Source: Vibrio tubiashii ATCC 19109 (GTDB lineage: Bacteria; Pseudomonadota; Gammaproteobacteria; Enterobacterales; Vibrionaceae). Taken from it: a stretch of DNA of 64,000 nucleotides. The notes beneath the pieces were generated by a model that saw nothing but the letters and a program-made list of their open reading frames with translations, was not told the origin of the DNA and did not search any database. The position numbers were made by a program, and so were the translations under genes. The stretch is taken from positions 58,809 through 122,808 of the forward strand of contig NZ_CP009357.1 in the NCBI RefSeq assembly GCF_000772105.1. Direction: 5' to 3'. Shown here one piece after another: positions 43,189-52,220 of this stretch. Positions within the stretch are counted from its first letter, which is position 1. Each line of letters begins with the position of its first letter.

Positions 43189-46100
43189 GGGGTTCTAGGG
43201 ATTTTCCCCTCTAAAAAGACATAATCCTCTGTAGACCACACCAATAAATGGCTGCGGAGGTGGTTTACTTTCAGCTTGGAGCCTAATCATCCACTATCGG
43301 CCTTGTTATTTCGCCAATATTGGGCAATTTCCCAGTATTAGTGAAGTTATACGTTCCGCTTAAGTTGATATTTTGCCACGCAACGGGCGAAACAGCACGA
43401 GTGATACCCGCTTTCTCTTCATCTCCTCTCGCTTCAAAGTGTCCCAGAAGATGACTCAGTATCGCGGAGTTGAAGTAGATGATCGCGTTGGCAAGCAATC
43501 TTGCGCATTCATTCCAGATAGCGATTTCAGACTCGTTTTTGCCACGGAACTGATCACCATTCACCGACGCAATGGCTCGTCTAAGGAAGTGCCATGCTTC
43601 TCCCCGGTTCAGGGCACGTTGCACATACTGCCGCAAACTGGCATCGTCGATGTAGTCAAGTAAATATTGCGCTTTAACCAGTCGATTATACTCCGTCAGA
43701 GCCTGTAATATTGGGTGTCCAGAAGGGTAACCAGACAACTTTCTTACCAGCATTGCTTGTGTCGTCCGCTTTGTCTGAAGTGACAGAACAATACGCCTGA
43801 TATCTTGCCATCCCGTTGTAATAACATTCGTTCTGATAGGCTTCTTTAGCGCCAGTATGGTGCTGCCTTGTTCACTTTCAGTCACATCAAACAGATCATT
43901 GATGACACTACTGAACTGCGCGTATCGCGGTGCAAAACTGTAACCGCATAGATCCAGTAAGGCGAAGTTAACATGATTGACACCGTGTGTATCTGTCGAG
44001 AGTACGTCAGGTTTGATTTCACTGCTGTTGGATTGTAACAGGTCATAAATATAGTGTGATTCGTGCTCGTTGGAACCGATGATCCGAGCATTGAGGGCGC
44101 TGTGGTTGGCCACCAGTGTCATGGCCGTGATCCCTTTGTTGGTGCCGAAATACTTAGAGGAGTACCGGGTTTTAAAGGTTTCCAGATGGGTTTCGAATTT
44201 CTGACCATCCGCACTGGCGTGCAACTGGTCCTCCTGAATATGGTAGTGGCGGAAGATGGGTAGCGCTGCAACCGCATTATTGATCACGTCGCTGGCGTCA
44301 TGCAGCGTTTCAGGCCGGATATAGTTGGCCTGCACCGTACTCAGGTGTTCATAGCTTCGATCGGAGATCTGCGCCATGCCATACACACCACGGTGAGTGG
44401 CGTTGGCAATCAGAATGGCCAGTAAATCATCCTGATGAGTGAACCCTTGTTTTTGTATCGGAAGTACATGAGTCAGACATTTCATGAACCCGGTTTCGCG
44501 CTCTACATACCGCAGTACATCCGCGATACCGACCGGTTGCATTCGCTTAAAAAAGGGATTGTTGACCAGAGATGTAGCGCTTTTGGTCGGCAGACGCCAG
44601 CGGGTACCGGTACGATTTTTCATGATCACATTTCGATTGTCTCCCTCATCAATATGGAGAGCAACGTCTTTGAGTGCACTTTCCAGCCGGTGTTGTTTCT
44701 CCTGTAACAATAACTCTGCGGGCTGTTTTAGTCTGTCCAGTGTTGATGAGGCCAGCAAGGTATCCTGCGATGTCTGGGGGATCAGGTCGTCTTCCAGTGC
44801 GCGGTATTTGGTAACATTTGGCAAATAAATGCGTCCATTCAGTCGTGAGGTTAACTGCCGGTAGAGCAGCCATTCGTAACGTTGCGGGTTAACGTTATCC
44901 TGTTTAACCAACCATGGGAGGTGCTTTTTCGGGATGAGCGACGTATCCATCGTCTTCAGTGGTCCACCGAATGCGATTTCCGTCTGCATCTGTTGAAGTT
45001 GGGCGACGACGGCTTCTGAGCCTTTACCGGCCTCACATTCAAGACACAAAAACACCTGCCTTAACAGTTGCTCCAGGAGATTGCATTGTTCATCGTAATG
45101 TTGCCACTGGTACTCTTCCACGGTCCGTTTCTGTTTTTTCAGGTAAAGGCAGAGGGTCTGGATATCCCTGTCATTCATGACCTTCAATGCCTGTTGTCTG
45201 ACTACTGAGAAGGGTTGATTATCATCAATGTTCTCATCCACAAACAGATGCAGTAACTCTGCCGCTTTCGTGACATTGTCCGCGGCTGACTGCCAGGACA
45301 GGAACACTGCTTGTTGTGCAAAGGTGTTGGCAGCTTCTTGTTGCTTGCGGATATGGTAAATGAACCCATCAGTTAACCGTTCCAGTGCCAGTTGTATCCG
45401 CTCTGTCAGGTGACATAGCAACCATAGATGCTGCTGTGCGCGTTTGAATCGTTTGAGTTTACTACCGTAATAGTTGATGAGCTCACCGAAGTGTTGTCGA
45501 TTTTTAAGAGACAGATTAAGCCCATCGATAACGCCATTGATTTGCGTGCGCCATGGCGCTAACTGATGATAAAGGGCAAGCTCTTTTTTAAGTTCAGGTA
45601 CGGTCAGACTTTTTGCACCGCCTCTGAGCTGGTTCAGGCTTAGTCCGTCATCAATGGCTGTTATGCTGTCCAGAAAGACGTGAAGTTCAGGACTGGTGAG
45701 TTGATTAAGTTGGTGCGCCAGGTCTTTTCTGACCTGCTGCATCGCTCTGCTTATCAGTCTCTGGAGTACGGTGTACCTAGGGATAGCAATGCTGTGACTG
45801 GTTAGGAATTCAATAGCAGTATCAAAGAGGTAACGCGGCTCCAGCCAGGCATTGCCCACCTGAACAAGGTGGTCGAAAAGAGAATTGAAGTGCTGACTTT
45901 CGTCCCATTTGTGATAACCAGCAAGGTCTAATACTTTTGCGTAGAGTCGATCTTTTTGTTTTTGTGAGGGAGTGAATGGTCTGAGCCCCTTGCCGCCAAG
46001 CAGCTCTTTACTGATGAACATTAAATCCTTAGAAACCTGCGAGTAAGCGATATCTAGGATGACGGGCTTTGATTTGAAGTATCCCAAAATCGCGACAAAG

Positions 46101-46400
46101 TAACATCTATGAGCTCTGAGACGAATTGACCGAAAAACTGCCAATTCCGCATCGTTCAGAGAAAAGTACAGACGTTGTTCTTCGATTGAAAAAATGGGTG
46201 GGGAATAAAGATCTGCCTGTTCTGCTCTCGTGAGAATAGTAATTTCGTTTTTGATGGCCATATCAGGGCTGTTCCGTATTAAATGTACGATATTTACCTA
46301 ATTTGCCACACTTATAAGTAGTAACCCACCTCCGCAGCCATTTATTGGTGTGGTCTACAGAGGATTAAGTCTTTTTAGAGGGGAAAATCCCTAGAACCCC
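43189..46400 (-). mobile_element. Tn3-family insertion element, copy 2 (3,212 bp, tnpA only)
   Basis: Same length, same ends and same transposase as copy 1, in the same orientation. It starts GGGGTTCTAGGG at 43,189 and ends CTAGAACCCC at 46,400. Confidence 0.92.
43283..46261 (-). CDS. tnpA: Tn3-family transposase, copy 2
   Basis: 992 aa, identical to the protein encoded at 31,655-34,633. The same DDE segments are present (STDTHG, TTGWQDI, EIAIWNEC). It reads toward strA-strB and probably co-transcribes them. No resolvase is associated, so cointegrates would rely on host recombination or the serine resolvase in the cargo. Confidence 0.95.
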   Translation of the reverse strand: MAIKNEITILTRAEQADLYSPPIFSIEEQRLYFSLNDAELAVFRSIRLRAHRCYFVAILGYFKSKPVILDIAYSQVSKDLMFISKELLGGKGLRPFTPSQKQKDRLYAKVLDLAGYHKWDESQHFNSLFDHLVQVGNAWLEPRYLFDTAIEFLTSHSIAIPRYTVLQRLISRAMQQVRKDLAHQLNQLTSPELHVFLDSITAIDDGLSLNQLRGGAKSLTVPELKKELALYHQLAPWRTQINGVIDGLNLSLKNRQHFGELINYYGSKLKRFKRAQQHLWLLCHLTERIQLALERLTDGFIYHIRKQQEAANTFAQQAVFLSWQSAADNVTKAAELLHLFVDENIDDNQPFSVVRQQALKVMNDRDIQTLCLYLKKQKRTVEEYQWQHYDEQCNLLEQLLRQVFLCLECEAGKGSEAVVAQLQQMQTEIAFGGPLKTMDTSLIPKKHLPWLVKQDNVNPQRYEWLLYRQLTSRLNGRIYLPNVTKYRALEDDLIPQTSQDTLLASSTLDRLKQPAELLLQEKQHRLESALKDVALHIDEGDNRNVIMKNRTGTRWRLPTKSATSLVNNPFFKRMQPVGIADVLRYVERETGFMKCLTHVLPIQKQGFTHQDDLLAILIANATHRGVYGMAQISDRSYEHLSTVQANYIRPETLHDASDVINNAVAALPIFRHYHIQEDQLHASADGQKFETHLETFKTRYSSKYFGTNKGITAMTLVANHSALNARIIGSNEHESHYIYDLLQSNSSEIKPDVLSTDTHGVNHVNFALLDLCGYSFAPRYAQFSSVINDLFDVTESEQGSTILALKKPIRTNVITTGWQDIRRIVLSLQTKRTTQAMLVRKLSGYPSGHPILQALTEYNRLVKAQYLLDYIDDASLRQYVQRALNRGEAWHFLRRAIASVNGDQFRGKNESEIAIWNECARLLANAIIYFNSAILSHLLGHFEARGDEEKAGITRAVSPVAWQNINLSGTYNFTNTGKLPNIGEITRPIVDD

Positions 46401-46405
46401 ACAAA
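46401..46405. repeat. Target-site duplication (ACAAA), right copy
   Basis: Matches 31,556-31,560 and marks the right outer edge of the composite transposon. Confidence 0.9.
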
Positions 46406-47008
46406 GATGAAATTGTGGCCAGACGCAGACAGTTCCTATCCAAGTTGAAAAAGCAGGGCAACAAACAGCCTATGGGCATACTCATTGGCGAAGTGAAGAC
46501 GATCGAAGAAGCCCGGTTTGGATTCAAGATGATCGTCAAGCATATGCCCGATACTCCGGTTTACATGGGAGAGGATGTTTACAAGCGAATAAATAAGGCC
46601 TTCTCCACTGAGCTTGCTTTTTTCCATGAAAATGAATCCATTCATTTGCTAACAATCTGTACTTTTCTTCTTAGCGCATCCGGCAGTCCCCAGGTGGATA
46701 CCATCTCTTTCATGGCCGTGGATCGGAATTGGCTTCCCTTTGAAAACATAGAGGAGCTTGAACTCCTGGAGCGGCTCTGTACAGGGAAGCGTCATTTCAT
46801 CAAAGGCTTACGCTACAACCTTGGATCGTCTGATGTCATAGCCTCGGTTCTTCTAACCGATACTGAAGGAAAACCTACGGCTGTTTACCTGGTTCCAGCA
46901 GGAGCGACAGAGAGCTATTACGACGAGCTGAACGCGGTTGTTAGTCATAGCGAGTTACCAAGTCAAATCCTTGATGTGAATCAGGAAGATACCCTTAGCG
47001 CCGTTTAA
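46406..47008 (+). pseudogene. DUF1173 gene, 3' half
   Basis: 200 codons continuing in frame from the 5' half at 30,970-31,560, reading DEIVARRRQFLSKLKKQG... to DVNQEDTLSAV. An internal GTG or ATG could start a shorter product, but there is no ribosome site near the transposon edge. It sits upstream of the 47,024 gene by 15 bp, so the transposon also separates this downstream operon from its original promoter. Confidence 0.85.
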
Positions 47009-47023
47009 GAAGTAGGAATAACA

Positions 47024-47527
47024 ATGAGAACACTCGACCAGAATCAAATAGAAAACATCTTCCAGGAGTTGAGAGACAATATTTCGCCTGAGCATGGTAA
47101 GGCAATCATTGGTCTAGATAATGTAAAGCCTTCACACCACGAATTTGAGAGCCTCGAATGGCGATACCGATTAGGTGGATACACCGAAGCTCTATGCGCT
47201 TGCGACATCCTGAGCAATAGTGTTTATGAGTCTGCAATCGCTGAAATATTCGGCCAAAGGCCAAGGGATGGAGCAGACCGTCCTGGGCGAAAACATAAGT
47301 ACAGCGTGGACATCAAAACGGAACAAAACAAGCAGTTCACGTTCGATGTGCCATCAATGAACCCACTCGATGCTTACTTTCAGCTCACCAAACGTATTGC
47401 TTATAAAACGATACCCGGTATCGTCTCTGTATTGGTATACGCTGGCTTTCATACTGATCGAAAACCTGATTCTTCACCTCTCAGATCCTTTGAGAAGGAC
47501 GAGCTGGTATTTGTAAGCCTCGTTTAA
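47024..47527 (+). CDS. Hypothetical plasmid protein
   Basis: 167 aa, soluble, with no domain I recognise. A basic central segment ([20 protein letters not shown]) is followed by beta structure. It is in line with the DUF1173 and csrA-like genes (15 bp after the former, 23 bp before the latter), so probably the same operon. Confidence 0.55.
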   Translation: MRTLDQNQIENIFQELRDNISPEHGKAIIGLDNVKPSHHEFESLEWRYRLGGYTEALCACDILSNSVYESAIAEIFGQRPRDGADRPGRKHKYSVDIKTEQNKQFTFDVPSMNPLDAYFQLTKRIAYKTIPGIVSVLVYAGFHTDRKPDSSPLRSFEKDELVFVSLV

Positions 47528-47550
47528 TCTATTCAAAGGAACGTGTCATT

Positions 47551-47952
47551 ATGCTCATATTAACTCGGCGAATTGGTGAAACTCTCATGATAGGCGACGA
47601 CGTTTCCGTCACCATATTGGGGGTCAATGGTAACCAGGTACGAATCGGAATCAACGCACCAAAAAACATTGAGGTCCATCGCGAAGAAATATACCTCAGA
47701 ATTCAGCGCGGTGACGAATATCAACCCTCCGATAACCTTGGCGGTGGTGAAAAAACGGGAAGTATCTCTGACATGGTTTACAGCAAAGGATATGGATTCA
47801 TTTATTCACCGGGATTCGATGACAATATCTTCTTCCATGCTTCCGGTGTTGAAGATAACTTATTTAACGACCTCCACGAAGGTATGGATGTTTGCTTCTC
47901 AGTAGAGCGGGGCAATCGTGGCCTAGTCGCAACCGGAGTTAAGAAGGTATGA
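47551..47952 (+). CDS. CsrA-cold-shock domain fusion protein
   Basis: 133 aa. Residues 1-58 are a full CsrA/RsmA domain: [20 protein letters not shown], then [23 protein letters not shown], with the RNA-contact residues L4, R6 and R44 (VHREEIY) kept. After a short linker (about 59-69), residues 70-133 form a cold-shock domain with RNP1 KGYGFIY and RNP2 NIFFHAS. Both halves are RNA-binding folds, so the protein probably binds GGA-containing leaders plus adjacent single-stranded RNA. It overlaps the downstream nuclease gene (ATGA). I know of CsrA homologues on plasmids but not of this fusion as a characterised protein. Confidence 0.88.
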   Translation: MLILTRRIGETLMIGDDVSVTILGVNGNQVRIGINAPKNIEVHREEIYLRIQRGDEYQPSDNLGGGEKTGSISDMVYSKGYGFIYSPGFDDNIFFHASGVEDNLFNDLHEGMDVCFSVERGNRGLVATGVKKV

Positions 47953-48479
47953 GAATCCTAGCTCCAGCGAAGTTTTTGTATTCATTTCTGATTGTTCTGT
48001 TCGCTTTAGTATCGCCGTTTTCATTTGCTGAAAGCTTCATGGCGAAGGTTGTCGGTGTCTCCGATGGAGATACTGTAAATGTTTTGACAGATAAGCCGTG
48101 CAATTCCGGAAAAAACTGCAAAAGCGGTAAGATCCAGTATCGTGTTCGTTTAGCAGAAATTGATACGCCTGAGAAGAAGCAACCTTATGGCAGCCGTTCC
48201 AAACAGGCCTTATCGGATCTTGTGTTCGGACGCCTGGTAAAAGTCGATACTGTTGACACTGACAGGTATGGCCGCCTGGTAGCAAACCTTTATGTTGACG
48301 GGAAGTGGGTTAACGCCGAGCTTGTTAAATCTGGCAGCGCCTGGGTGTATCGGCAGTATGCAAAGTCTCCCTTACTCTTTGAATTTGAAAAAGATGCGCG
48401 AATCAACAAACGTGGCCTATGGGGCCTACCTGAAGCAGATCGTATTCCACCTTGGGAATGGCGTAGGAATAAAAAATGA
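47949..48479 (+). CDS. Secreted staphylococcal-nuclease-like (thermonuclease family) protein
   Basis: 176 aa. A signal peptide ([21 protein letters not shown], cleavage near FA-ES) is followed by an SNase fold. Motifs are [33 protein letters not shown] (catalytic Arg and Asp) and [17 protein letters not shown], ending in a W-rich tail. Relatives are plasmid-encoded periplasmic nucleases; a role in transfer or DNA uptake is inferred. It overlaps both neighbours by 4 bp. Confidence 0.87.
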   Translation: MRILAPAKFLYSFLIVLFALVSPFSFAESFMAKVVGVSDGDTVNVLTDKPCNSGKNCKSGKIQYRVRLAEIDTPEKKQPYGSRSKQALSDLVFGRLVKVDTVDTDRYGRLVANLYVDGKWVNAELVKSGSAWVYRQYAKSPLLFEFEKDARINKRGLWGLPEADRIPPWEWRRNKK

Positions 48480-49294
48480 GTAACCAGATGATGGACGCTT
48501 TTACCAGTGCGCTGATCCCTCAAGCGTTGAATCTTGCAGGTCAGTTCTGGTGGCTCATTCTATTGCTGATTATTGTTTCCATAACGCGCACAGCATGGTT
48601 CAAAGGCGTTTTCGGCGAATGGATCGTGAACCTCATATTACGCAAAAATTTTAAGGAGCCTGAGTACTCACTATTTAAAGATGTCATGCTGCCAACGGAA
48701 GATGGTACTACACAAATAGATCACATCCTGTTGTCCAAGTACGGCATCTTCGTAATCGAAACCAAGAACATGAAAGGCTGGATATTTGGCAATGAAACCA
48801 GTCCGTATTGGACACAGCAGATATTCAAGAATAAGTTTAGGTTCCAGAATCCACTTCGCCAGAATTACAAACATACCAAGACACTTTCAGATCTTATCGA
48901 GGTTGACCCAGCAGTAGTACATTCGATTATTGTTTTTGTCGGTGACGCCACATTCAAAACTCCAATGCCAAACAACGTGCTAACTGCCTTCAAACTGCGC
49001 CGTTATATCAGTGAATATTCACACCCTGTCATCGACGACACTGCTCTGGAGGCAATTAAAGTATCGCTTAGTCGAGGTAAACTAGATAACTCATTCACAA
49101 ACAAGCGAAAGCATATCGCTCACGCTAAATCACTAAAGAAAATGACAAATACAACCCCTGATGAAAGGGATACGACCAACTGTCCTAGATGTGGCGGTTC
49201 ACTCGTTATGAGAACGTCCAAACGTGGAACAAACGAAGGAAAACAGTTCCTGGGATGCAGCAACTACCCGAAATGTCGTTTCATTCGCCATTAA
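48476..49294 (+). CDS. NERD-domain membrane protein with C-terminal topoisomerase-type zinc ribbon
   Basis: 272 aa. An N-terminal membrane helix (about residues 15-38) precedes a NERD nuclease-related domain. That domain contains GEWIVN, LPTEDGTTQIDHILLSKYGI and FVIETKNMKGW (the D...ExK pattern of PD-(D/E)XK nucleases, about 80-105). A C-terminal topo-C4 zinc finger follows (NCPRCGGSLVMR ... FLGCSNYPKCR, about 232-268). It is probably a membrane-tethered DNA-processing enzyme. The start overlaps the stop of the SNase gene. Confidence 0.87.
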   Translation: MSNQMMDAFTSALIPQALNLAGQFWWLILLLIIVSITRTAWFKGVFGEWIVNLILRKNFKEPEYSLFKDVMLPTEDGTTQIDHILLSKYGIFVIETKNMKGWIFGNETSPYWTQQIFKNKFRFQNPLRQNYKHTKTLSDLIEVDPAVVHSIIVFVGDATFKTPMPNNVLTAFKLRRYISEYSHPVIDDTALEAIKVSLSRGKLDNSFTNKRKHIAHAKSLKKMTNTTPDERDTTNCPRCGGSLVMRTSKRGTNEGKQFLGCSNYPKCRFIRH

Positions 49295-49338
49295 GCTGAC
49301 AATCAGACACCTAAATTGACTGACGGCTTACCTCAAAC

Positions 49339-49360
49339 AGCCCTGTTAATCTTCAGGGCT
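49339..49360. terminator. Hairpin between convergent genes
   Basis: AGCCCTG (49,339-49,345) and CAGGGCT (49,354-49,360), 7-bp arms around an 8-nt loop. It lies between the NERD gene and the integrase stop; there is no long T run, so termination is tentative. Confidence 0.45.
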
Positions 49361-50428
49361 ACTGAGCCGTCTAGGGTTTGTATCGCTGAGAAGTGATCCT
49401 GTCTGTAACTTCCTCTCAATAATCTTGCTTGGCAGGGAAGACTTACCATCCAGGTAACGCATTGCTGTTCTGGTATCTCTCCAACCGATCCACTCTTTCA
49501 GTTCAGCAACAGAAGCTCCAGAATCTATAATCCAGTTCGCAACGCCACGGCGCATACTATGGGTACTATATTCCTCTGGATCAACGCCTCCGGATTCCAA
49601 AAGCCCTTTGAAAAGCTTGTTGATCGAGTTTGGATGTATATGGGTTTCTGAGACATCTCCCCAACGACTAACTTTTGCAAATAGCGGTACTTCGCTTTCT
49701 CTAAAGGATTTTACATCGACACCACTGCACCTTGCTTCAATCCAGTCTCTAATCGCTCGCATAGGACATAGGTTTGGCAGTGAATCCAGTTTCTTTGTCG
49801 TTCCCTGGCCATCTCTATCCGTTTTCGATTTTGGAAGAAATAACTCGAAATATGGGGTATCTCCATCCCAATGAAATTTGATGTCACAAGCACGGATGTT
49901 AATGAGTTCGTCGGAGCGCAATCCAAACCAGAACGCCGTTAGCAGCATGGCCTTGTCTCTGATAGCTCTCAGCTTCTGGCTATTCTTTTCATCCTCAATG
50001 TTCTCTTGAACTTCATCCAGGTGTGAACATACTTTTTCAATGACTCTTAACGGTGCCGGTTTTGCCTGTTTAGGCTTTTTACCAAACTTCCGCCGTATTC
50101 CCCGCATTATTTTCCGAACAAGCTCCGAATCATTAGGATTATGCTCAAAGCCGTTTTCTTTGTGCCAGCGGCCAATGAGAACCCTGCGTTGTTCCAGAGT
50201 TGCAACACTCAGCTTACCGGCGTACATCACGAGGTAATTCTTCAGATCCTCATCTGTGCACGGGAGCCGTCCACCAAAGACCTTTGTGAAGTGTTTGACC
50301 GCATTCTCCAAAGCTCTATTGGTATTGTCGTTCTCGGATGCGTCCAAAATCGTTGCTTCTTTGGCAAGCAGGTCGAGCTCAGCAGACCTTCCCACGAAAG
50401 TGGGATCATCGTCCCTTCGATCAGTCAT
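49346..50428 (-). CDS. Tyrosine recombinase/integrase
   Basis: 360 aa. An N-terminal SAM-like DNA-binding domain (about 30-120) precedes the catalytic domain. Catalytic residues are Arg in FGLRSDELINI (about 171), HSMRR (about 288), Trp in EWIGWRD (about 309) and Tyr in AMRYLDG (about 324). The resemblance is to XerC/D-like and plasmid integrases. GTG 50,434 and ATG 50,428 are possible starts. It is the last gene of a minus-strand group with the four small genes at 50,431-52,220. It may resolve dimers or integrate a module; no att repeat was identified. Confidence 0.87.
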   Translation of the reverse strand: MTDRRDDDPTFVGRSAELDLLAKEATILDASENDNTNRALENAVKHFTKVFGGRLPCTDEDLKNYLVMYAGKLSVATLEQRRVLIGRWHKENGFEHNPNDSELVRKIMRGIRRKFGKKPKQAKPAPLRVIEKVCSHLDEVQENIEDEKNSQKLRAIRDKAMLLTAFWFGLRSDELINIRACDIKFHWDGDTPYFELFLPKSKTDRDGQGTTKKLDSLPNLCPMRAIRDWIEARCSGVDVKSFRESEVPLFAKVSRWGDVSETHIHPNSINKLFKGLLESGGVDPEEYSTHSMRRGVANWIIDSGASVAELKEWIGWRDTRTAMRYLDGKSSLPSKIIERKLQTGSLLSDTNPRRLSSPED

Positions 50429-50430
50429 CT

Positions 50431-50958
50431 TCACTGTTCCTTAACGTAGCTGTCTACGATCGACTGGATGCTTTCTGAGTTCATCACTGGAGACTCAGAG
50501 TGCGCGACTATCAACTCCAGAGGTGATTCAAGATTAGCTCTATCAATGATCACCAGAATGTGTGGCTTCTTAGCTCCCTCTGTAGAGAATGCTCTTTCAG
50601 AAAAGCTCTGCCACTCCGTCAAACCAGGCAGGGCTCTCAGTGCAAGCTGCATTGTGTTGAGCTTATGGGTTTCATCAAATGGCATTTCCGGATCGGCTAT
50701 AACATCCCATGCCAGAACAAAATGTCCCCAATGAACAATCTCTAAAGAACCTGGGGCTGGGATACTATCCTTGCTGCACCCAAAGAGAACTACACCTGAC
50801 TCTTTGCTGTCGATCAGATAGAAGCAGATTTCTGAATCGATCGAGGAAACATCGCCATCAATATCCCAACCAGAGGCAGCAATCCTTTCCTTTAGGGCCT
50901 CTGCTTGTCGTTTCTTCTGGAGGTGAGCCGTAAAATCAATGACAATACTTTCAGCCAT
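50431..50958 (-). CDS. Hypothetical protein in the integrase operon
   Basis: 175 aa from ATG 50,958, preceded by an excellent AAAGGAGG. The start is MAESIVIDFTAHLQKKRQAE. Soluble, mixed alpha/beta, with no motif I recognise. Its stop overlaps the integrase start region, so the genes are coupled. Confidence 0.55.
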   Translation of the reverse strand: MAESIVIDFTAHLQKKRQAEALKERIAASGWDIDGDVSSIDSEICFYLIDSKESGVVLFGCSKDSIPAPGSLEIVHWGHFVLAWDVIADPEMPFDETHKLNTMQLALRALPGLTEWQSFSERAFSTEGAKKPHILVIIDRANLESPLELIVAHSESPVMNSESIQSIVDSYVKEQ

Positions 50959-50968
50959 AATTCCTCCT

Positions 50969-51268
50969 TTAATCGCCTTTGCCAGAAAGAAACTGCTCAT
51001 AGAATTCCTGCTGGTTCGCAGTTAGGGCTCTGAAACCCGTAAACTTTCCATCTGCATGGCGTAACTCATCAAATCGTCCCATAGTGTCCTGATATACAAT
51101 CCGTCGATTGGATAGATCATAGAGCTGAGCCAACGATTCAACCGTATAATCTGCGGCGTTAGTCACAGACGCAAAATCTGGGTCATCATTATCTTTGATG
51201 AGAATGAACGTGTCGGTATCCAGGATAACTGAATAGGAAGAGGTCATTCTTTGTTTACCAATAGCCAT
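50969..51268 (-). CDS. Small hypothetical protein in the integrase operon
   Basis: 99 aa, starting MAIGKQRMTSSYSVILDTDT with SD AGGAGAGG. The pattern VILDTDTFILIKDNDDPDFASVTNAADYTVESL has an acidic beta-strand character. Function unknown. It lies 9 bp from the downstream gene of the same strand. Confidence 0.55.
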   Translation of the reverse strand: MAIGKQRMTSSYSVILDTDTFILIKDNDDPDFASVTNAADYTVESLAQLYDLSNRRIVYQDTMGRFDELRHADGKFTGFRALTANQQEFYEQFLSGKGD

Positions 51269-51277
51269 GCACCTCTC

Positions 51278-51658
51278 CTAGTGGAAATCCATTGAAACAT
51301 TAAGCACGTTGAAATCCCACGAGCCATAGTAAGTACGTGCAGCGAAGAAATGCCTACGCTTTTCCATATCCGAAAAGTGCTTGAGCTGCGGTTGAGGCTC
51401 AAAGATATGATCAATGCTTTTCACCTGATCAAGAATCAACAGCCCCATTTGAACAGCTTGAAAAATCACCTGGAACATCTCATCAGCTATTTCCGAAGAT
51501 TGCCCGAACAGAATCAGATCTGGCGAACCAATATTTTTCATTCCGACCGTGTAGCTGTAGCCTTTCTCATGCATAACATACAGGCCGTTCTTCAACAGTG
51601 CGCGGTGTATCACTTGGTTATGGCTTTGAATGCCATTCTCAAAAATCTTCAATTCCAT
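51278..51658 (-). CDS. DUF4262-like protein
   Basis: 126 aa. The segment GYSYTVGMKNIGSPDLILFG (about residues 33-52) matches the DUF4262 signature of a GWxYTVGL-type strand followed by PEL-ilfG. Function of the family is unknown. It is one of four small genes transcribed with the integrase. Confidence 0.65.
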   Translation of the reverse strand: MELKIFENGIQSHNQVIHRALLKNGLYVMHEKGYSYTVGMKNIGSPDLILFGQSSEIADEMFQVIFQAVQMGLLILDQVKSIDHIFEPQPQLKHFSDMEKRRHFFAARTYYGSWDFNVLNVSMDFH

Positions 51659-51659
51659 G

Positions 51660-52220
51660 TTACCTCCGAAATGGGACGACAGGGCTTGAATTAAAATAGC
51701 TCGGGTTGGCTACTTCATCCCTCGCGATCACAGACTGCGCATATTGCTTAATAAGCTCAGCTTCTAGGATTGGCTCCTGGCTAACTAAGCCAAAAGGGCG
51801 GAGAGTGCATTCATTCGTATGACGGTTCCGGTAGAGCAGGATAATGAAATGCCGGTGGCCATCTTTTTCATTGGCGCACAGTGTTTGATAGCTGGTCGTA
51901 TTAACCATATAAATACCAATCAACACGCCCAGCTCTTCAACCCGCTTCCGGACTGCTCCACCAGAGGCGTTCACATACCGCTTGAACTGTTGATCAACGG
52001 CACCACAAACCGCCTCAATTGGCTCCTTTACCTGTTTGAGCCTAACCAGATCCTGTTCAGTAAAACCCGCCAATGCGATTTGCTCGCTATCGAAGGGGTC
52101 ATATACATACGCATTTACCGCTATATCTGAGTTCGCGTGAAAGCCCTCCATATTCCAGGATTTGCTGCTCAACATTTTCTTGAGCTTCTTTTTGGCCTTA
52201 TGTGCCTGAATGTCATCCAT
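51660..52220 (-). CDS. Hypothetical protein, first gene of the integrase operon
   Basis: 186 aa from ATG 52,220 (GGAG 6 nt upstream). A basic helical N-terminus (MDDIQAHKAKKKLKKMLSSK) precedes an alpha/beta body. No recognised domain. Its stop is 2 bp from the next start, so translation is coupled. The operon's promoter should lie in 52,221-52,350. Confidence 0.55.
   Translation of the reverse strand: MDDIQAHKAKKKLKKMLSSKSWNMEGFHANSDIAVNAYVYDPFDSEQIALAGFTEQDLVRLKQVKEPIEAVCGAVDQQFKRYVNASGGAVRKRVEELGVLIGIYMVNTTSYQTLCANEKDGHRHFIILLYRNRHTNECTLRPFGLVSQEPILEAELIKQYAQSVIARDEVANPSYFNSSPVVPFRR

Larger units (their letters stand above)
31561..46400. mobile_element. 14.84-kb composite transposon bounded by two identical Tn3-family elements
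   Basis: Two 3,212-bp elements (31,561-34,772 and 43,189-46,400), identical in the encoded protein and in same-orientation ends, flank 8.4 kb of resistance and plasmid-derived cargo. The outermost ends are bordered by ACAAA on both sides, and the split DUF1173 frame rejoins perfectly. The unit therefore moved as one. The inner flanks (TTTTT and CTGAT) do not match each other. Cargo, in order: serine resolvase, sul2, glmM remnant, toxin-antitoxin, virB5-eexN-virB6 segment, truncated Tn5393 with strB and strA. GC content of the cargo is clearly higher than that of the backbone. Confidence 0.92.
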
